Translations under genes and position numbers: made by a program
In this document: piece after piece, positions 62,613-64,000 of the stretch
How positions within the stretch are numbered: position 1 is the stretch's first letter
Layout of the letters: each line of letters opens with the position of its first letter
From: Flavobacteriales bacterium
Lineage (GTDB): Bacteria; Bacteroidota; Bacteroidia; Flavobacteriales; Schleiferiaceae
Assembly (NCBI GenBank): GCA_017795025.1
Contig: CP051243.1
Location: forward strand, 620,001 to 684,000
Direction of reading: 5' to 3'
Length of the DNA: 64,000 bases
The notes under the pieces: generated by a model
Told to the model about the DNA's origin: nothing
Seen by the model: only the letters and a program-made list of their open reading frames with translations
Databases searched by the model: none

Positions 62613-64000
62613 ACAACTTATGCTTTTCCATATCTTCCTTAACCGTATCCAATACGCGTTCCACGGCTTTGCGTTTAAGGAATAGTTTGTAGGCCAAGTA
62701 GATCATTACGCGGCTAAAGAGATTGAGTTTCTTTTTCTTTTTAGGCTTTCGGGAAGTTTGTTCGGGGTTCTTGGCATTTAGGTTTTTCAACACCATGTCC
62801 ATGCGTTTCCCAATTTGTCCGGCATAAGCGTCAATTTCTTCCCTTTTACGGAGCGGCCATTTTTTGTTGTGCTCGAAGGTGGGCATATAGCCGCGGCGAC
62901 GCGCTTCCTCGGTGGGAGCTTCCGGTTTAAAGATGGGAATGATCTGCAATTCGCCGGAATAGCTGGTAAATTTTTTAAGGTTGGCTTCATCCAATTCCTT
63001 ATAGCCTTCCACAAATATCTCGTTGGTGCATTCCTTCGAAACGGTGAAGTGGTGACGGAGGAAACGCTCGCAATTATGGCGACCCAGGAAATAGTCGTGA
63101 ATACGGAATTCCTTATGAATAAATCCTCCAAAGCCGCCTAAGAAGCCACAGGCAATAGCTTCGGCACCACTTTTCTTGCCATTATAAGTACGGCGAACGG
63201 GCGCAATCTGGAAGCGACGTTTGTTCTTAGGGTCCTGAGTAGGTTTAGTGTACTCGGGCTTGGTTCGTAAATGCCCTATCATGGCCGACAAGGTTTTGGA
63301 GATCATATCGTCGAAGTTGGTGGCCTGCATATCAAAGTCCTTAAGGTAACTAGGGAAAGGGTCTACCATTAAAGTGGTGGCCTTAAAGTGATTCTCATCA
63401 TCGTGTAAACCAGGTAAAAGACTGCTTAGTTTTTCGAAAGGCTCATTGTTTATCATGCCCCCATCAACGATTAAGGCTCTGTAAGGGTCGGGACCAGTAA
63501 GGGGAAAGTTTTGGAAGAGCTTACGGTTCCAGTCCATGTCGTTAACATAATGAAGGGGACGCTCGATGATACGGGGCTTAAGACCAATAGGGAAAGCACC
63601 GGTGGCCATAGCCGCGTTTTTAGCGATATCCGCATTGTAGCCAGTAAAAAAGTCGAGGGGCATCCATCCGTCTTTCTTGTAATCGGAGGCCTTACTGTTC
63701 AACTTAAAAGTGGCATAGTCGGCATGATAGGAGGAATGGTAGTTATTTTCGTGATTATTCCCCTGAAACTCGGAAAAGAAGGGAAAGCCTTTGGTATTAC
63801 TAAGGGTAGTGAAAACCTTTAGGTTACGGTCCACATATTTGGGGTAAATCTTAAAAGCATGGTTTACCTGCATGGCGCGTTCCGCCACAGCGTCGATAAA
63901 ATCGGAGTTTAGCAGCGATTCTACCTTTCCGGGACGGATATCATCGGTGGCAAGGAGTTTTTGCAGCATGTCGGTTTGGGTAAGGTCTACCCAGCTATGA
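62605..64000 (-). CDS. patatin-like phospholipase, 5' part outside window
   Basis: The frame is open to the right edge, so the N-terminal part with the GxSxG serine and oxyanion motif lies outside. An ATG at 63969 is internal and gives 454 residues. The patatin Asp is in VDGGMINNEPFEKL (Asp169 from that ATG), and an AAMATGAFPIGLKPR segment precedes it as in the family. The C-terminal extension is basic and mixed helical (KKKKKLNLFSRV, ending KHKLLR). Patatin enzymes act as acyl hydrolases on lipids. The gene's stop lies inside repeat family A copy 3. The catalytic dyad cannot be confirmed here. Confidence 0.85.
   Translation of the reverse strand, partial: HSWVDLTQTDMLQKLLATDDIRPGKVESLLNSDFIDAVAERAMQVNHAFKIYPKYVDRNLKVFTTLSNTKGFPFFSEFQGNNHENNYHSSYHADYATFKLNSKASDYKKDGWMPLDFFTGYNADIAKNAAMATGAFPIGLKPRIIERPLHYVNDMDWNRKLFQNFPLTGPDPYRALIVDGGMINNEPFEKLSSLLPGLHDDENHFKATTLMVDPFPSYLKDFDMQATNFDDMISKTLSAMIGHLRTKPEYTKPTQDPKNKRRFQIAPVRRTYNGKKSGAEAIACGFLGGFGGFIHKEFRIHDYFLGRHNCERFLRHHFTVSKECTNEIFVEGYKELDEANLKKFTSYSGELQIIPIFKPEAPTEEARRRGYMPTFEHNKKWPLRKREEIDAYAGQIGKRMDMVLKNLNAKNPEQTSRKPKKKKKLNLFSRVMIYLAYKLFLKRKAVERVLDTVKEDMEKHKLLR

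Overview
The window looks like the chromosome of a Bacteroidota bacterium, most likely a marine member of the Flavobacteriales. The evidence is direct: many secreted proteins with type IX secretion (T9SS) type A C-terminal sorting domains, SprB-type repeats, a TTTG-N18-TAnnTTTG promoter in front of the tRNA, a fused alpha/beta branched-chain 2-oxoacid dehydrogenase E1, a carotenoid (lycopene) cyclase and two photolyase-family proteins. The genus cannot be fixed from sequence reading alone.

Layout. 1-7.4 kb: three sensor histidine kinases without any response regulator, a secreted T9SS protein, a short MscS-like channel and a CPA2 antiporter. 7.4-10 kb: a small lipoprotein, a T9SS protein and tRNA-Phe with its promoter and terminator. 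10-15.6 kb: an envelope operon (coaX, an outer-membrane barrel, a TPR protein, lptC, a small membrane protein, a CNNM/CorC-type transporter) using several TTG starts. 15.6-19.6 kb: an M28 peptidase with a T9SS signal, a 0.83-kb array of 89-bp tandem repeats, a small membrane protein and convergent murQ. 19.6-27 kb: five tandem paralogous secreted proteins of about 490 aa that I cannot assign to a known family. 27-31 kb: an RNA m5C methyltransferase and the fused E1. 31-34 kb: lycopene cyclase and an FeS-BCP-type photolyase that seems to have lost Fe-S ligands, divergent from a 46-aa DUF2256 protein. 34-35.3 kb: intergenic repeats and a ParE-type toxin-antitoxin pair. 35.3-40.4 kb: a six-gene leftward operon (Cry-DASH, TetR, AarF/ABC1 kinase, small barrel, Nudix, esterase). 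40.6-46.6 kb: a beta-lactamase-fold lipoprotein, a secreted unknown, a vanadium haloperoxidase-type lipoprotein and a DUF255 thioredoxin-domain protein.

46.8-58.3 kb is the most striking coding region. It is a tight operon with a SprB-repeat protein that ends abruptly, a 1,123-aa VCBS/FG-GAP/UnbV lipoprotein, a 1,756-aa surface protein and an OmpA-family barrel protein. The first and third proteins share a nearly duplicated N-terminal domain. The large protein has ten consecutive repeats occupying exactly 10 x 80 residues, four HYR domains and a T9SS sorting domain. The set looks like a surface adhesin or filament cassette.

58.3-62.6 kb is mostly non-coding mosaic repeat DNA around two small secreted or lipoprotein genes, and the window ends in the 3' part of a patatin-like phospholipase gene. 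Two repeat families (also present near 34-35 kb) always lie downstream of a gene and in the same orientation relative to it, which suggests a 3'-UTR-associated element.
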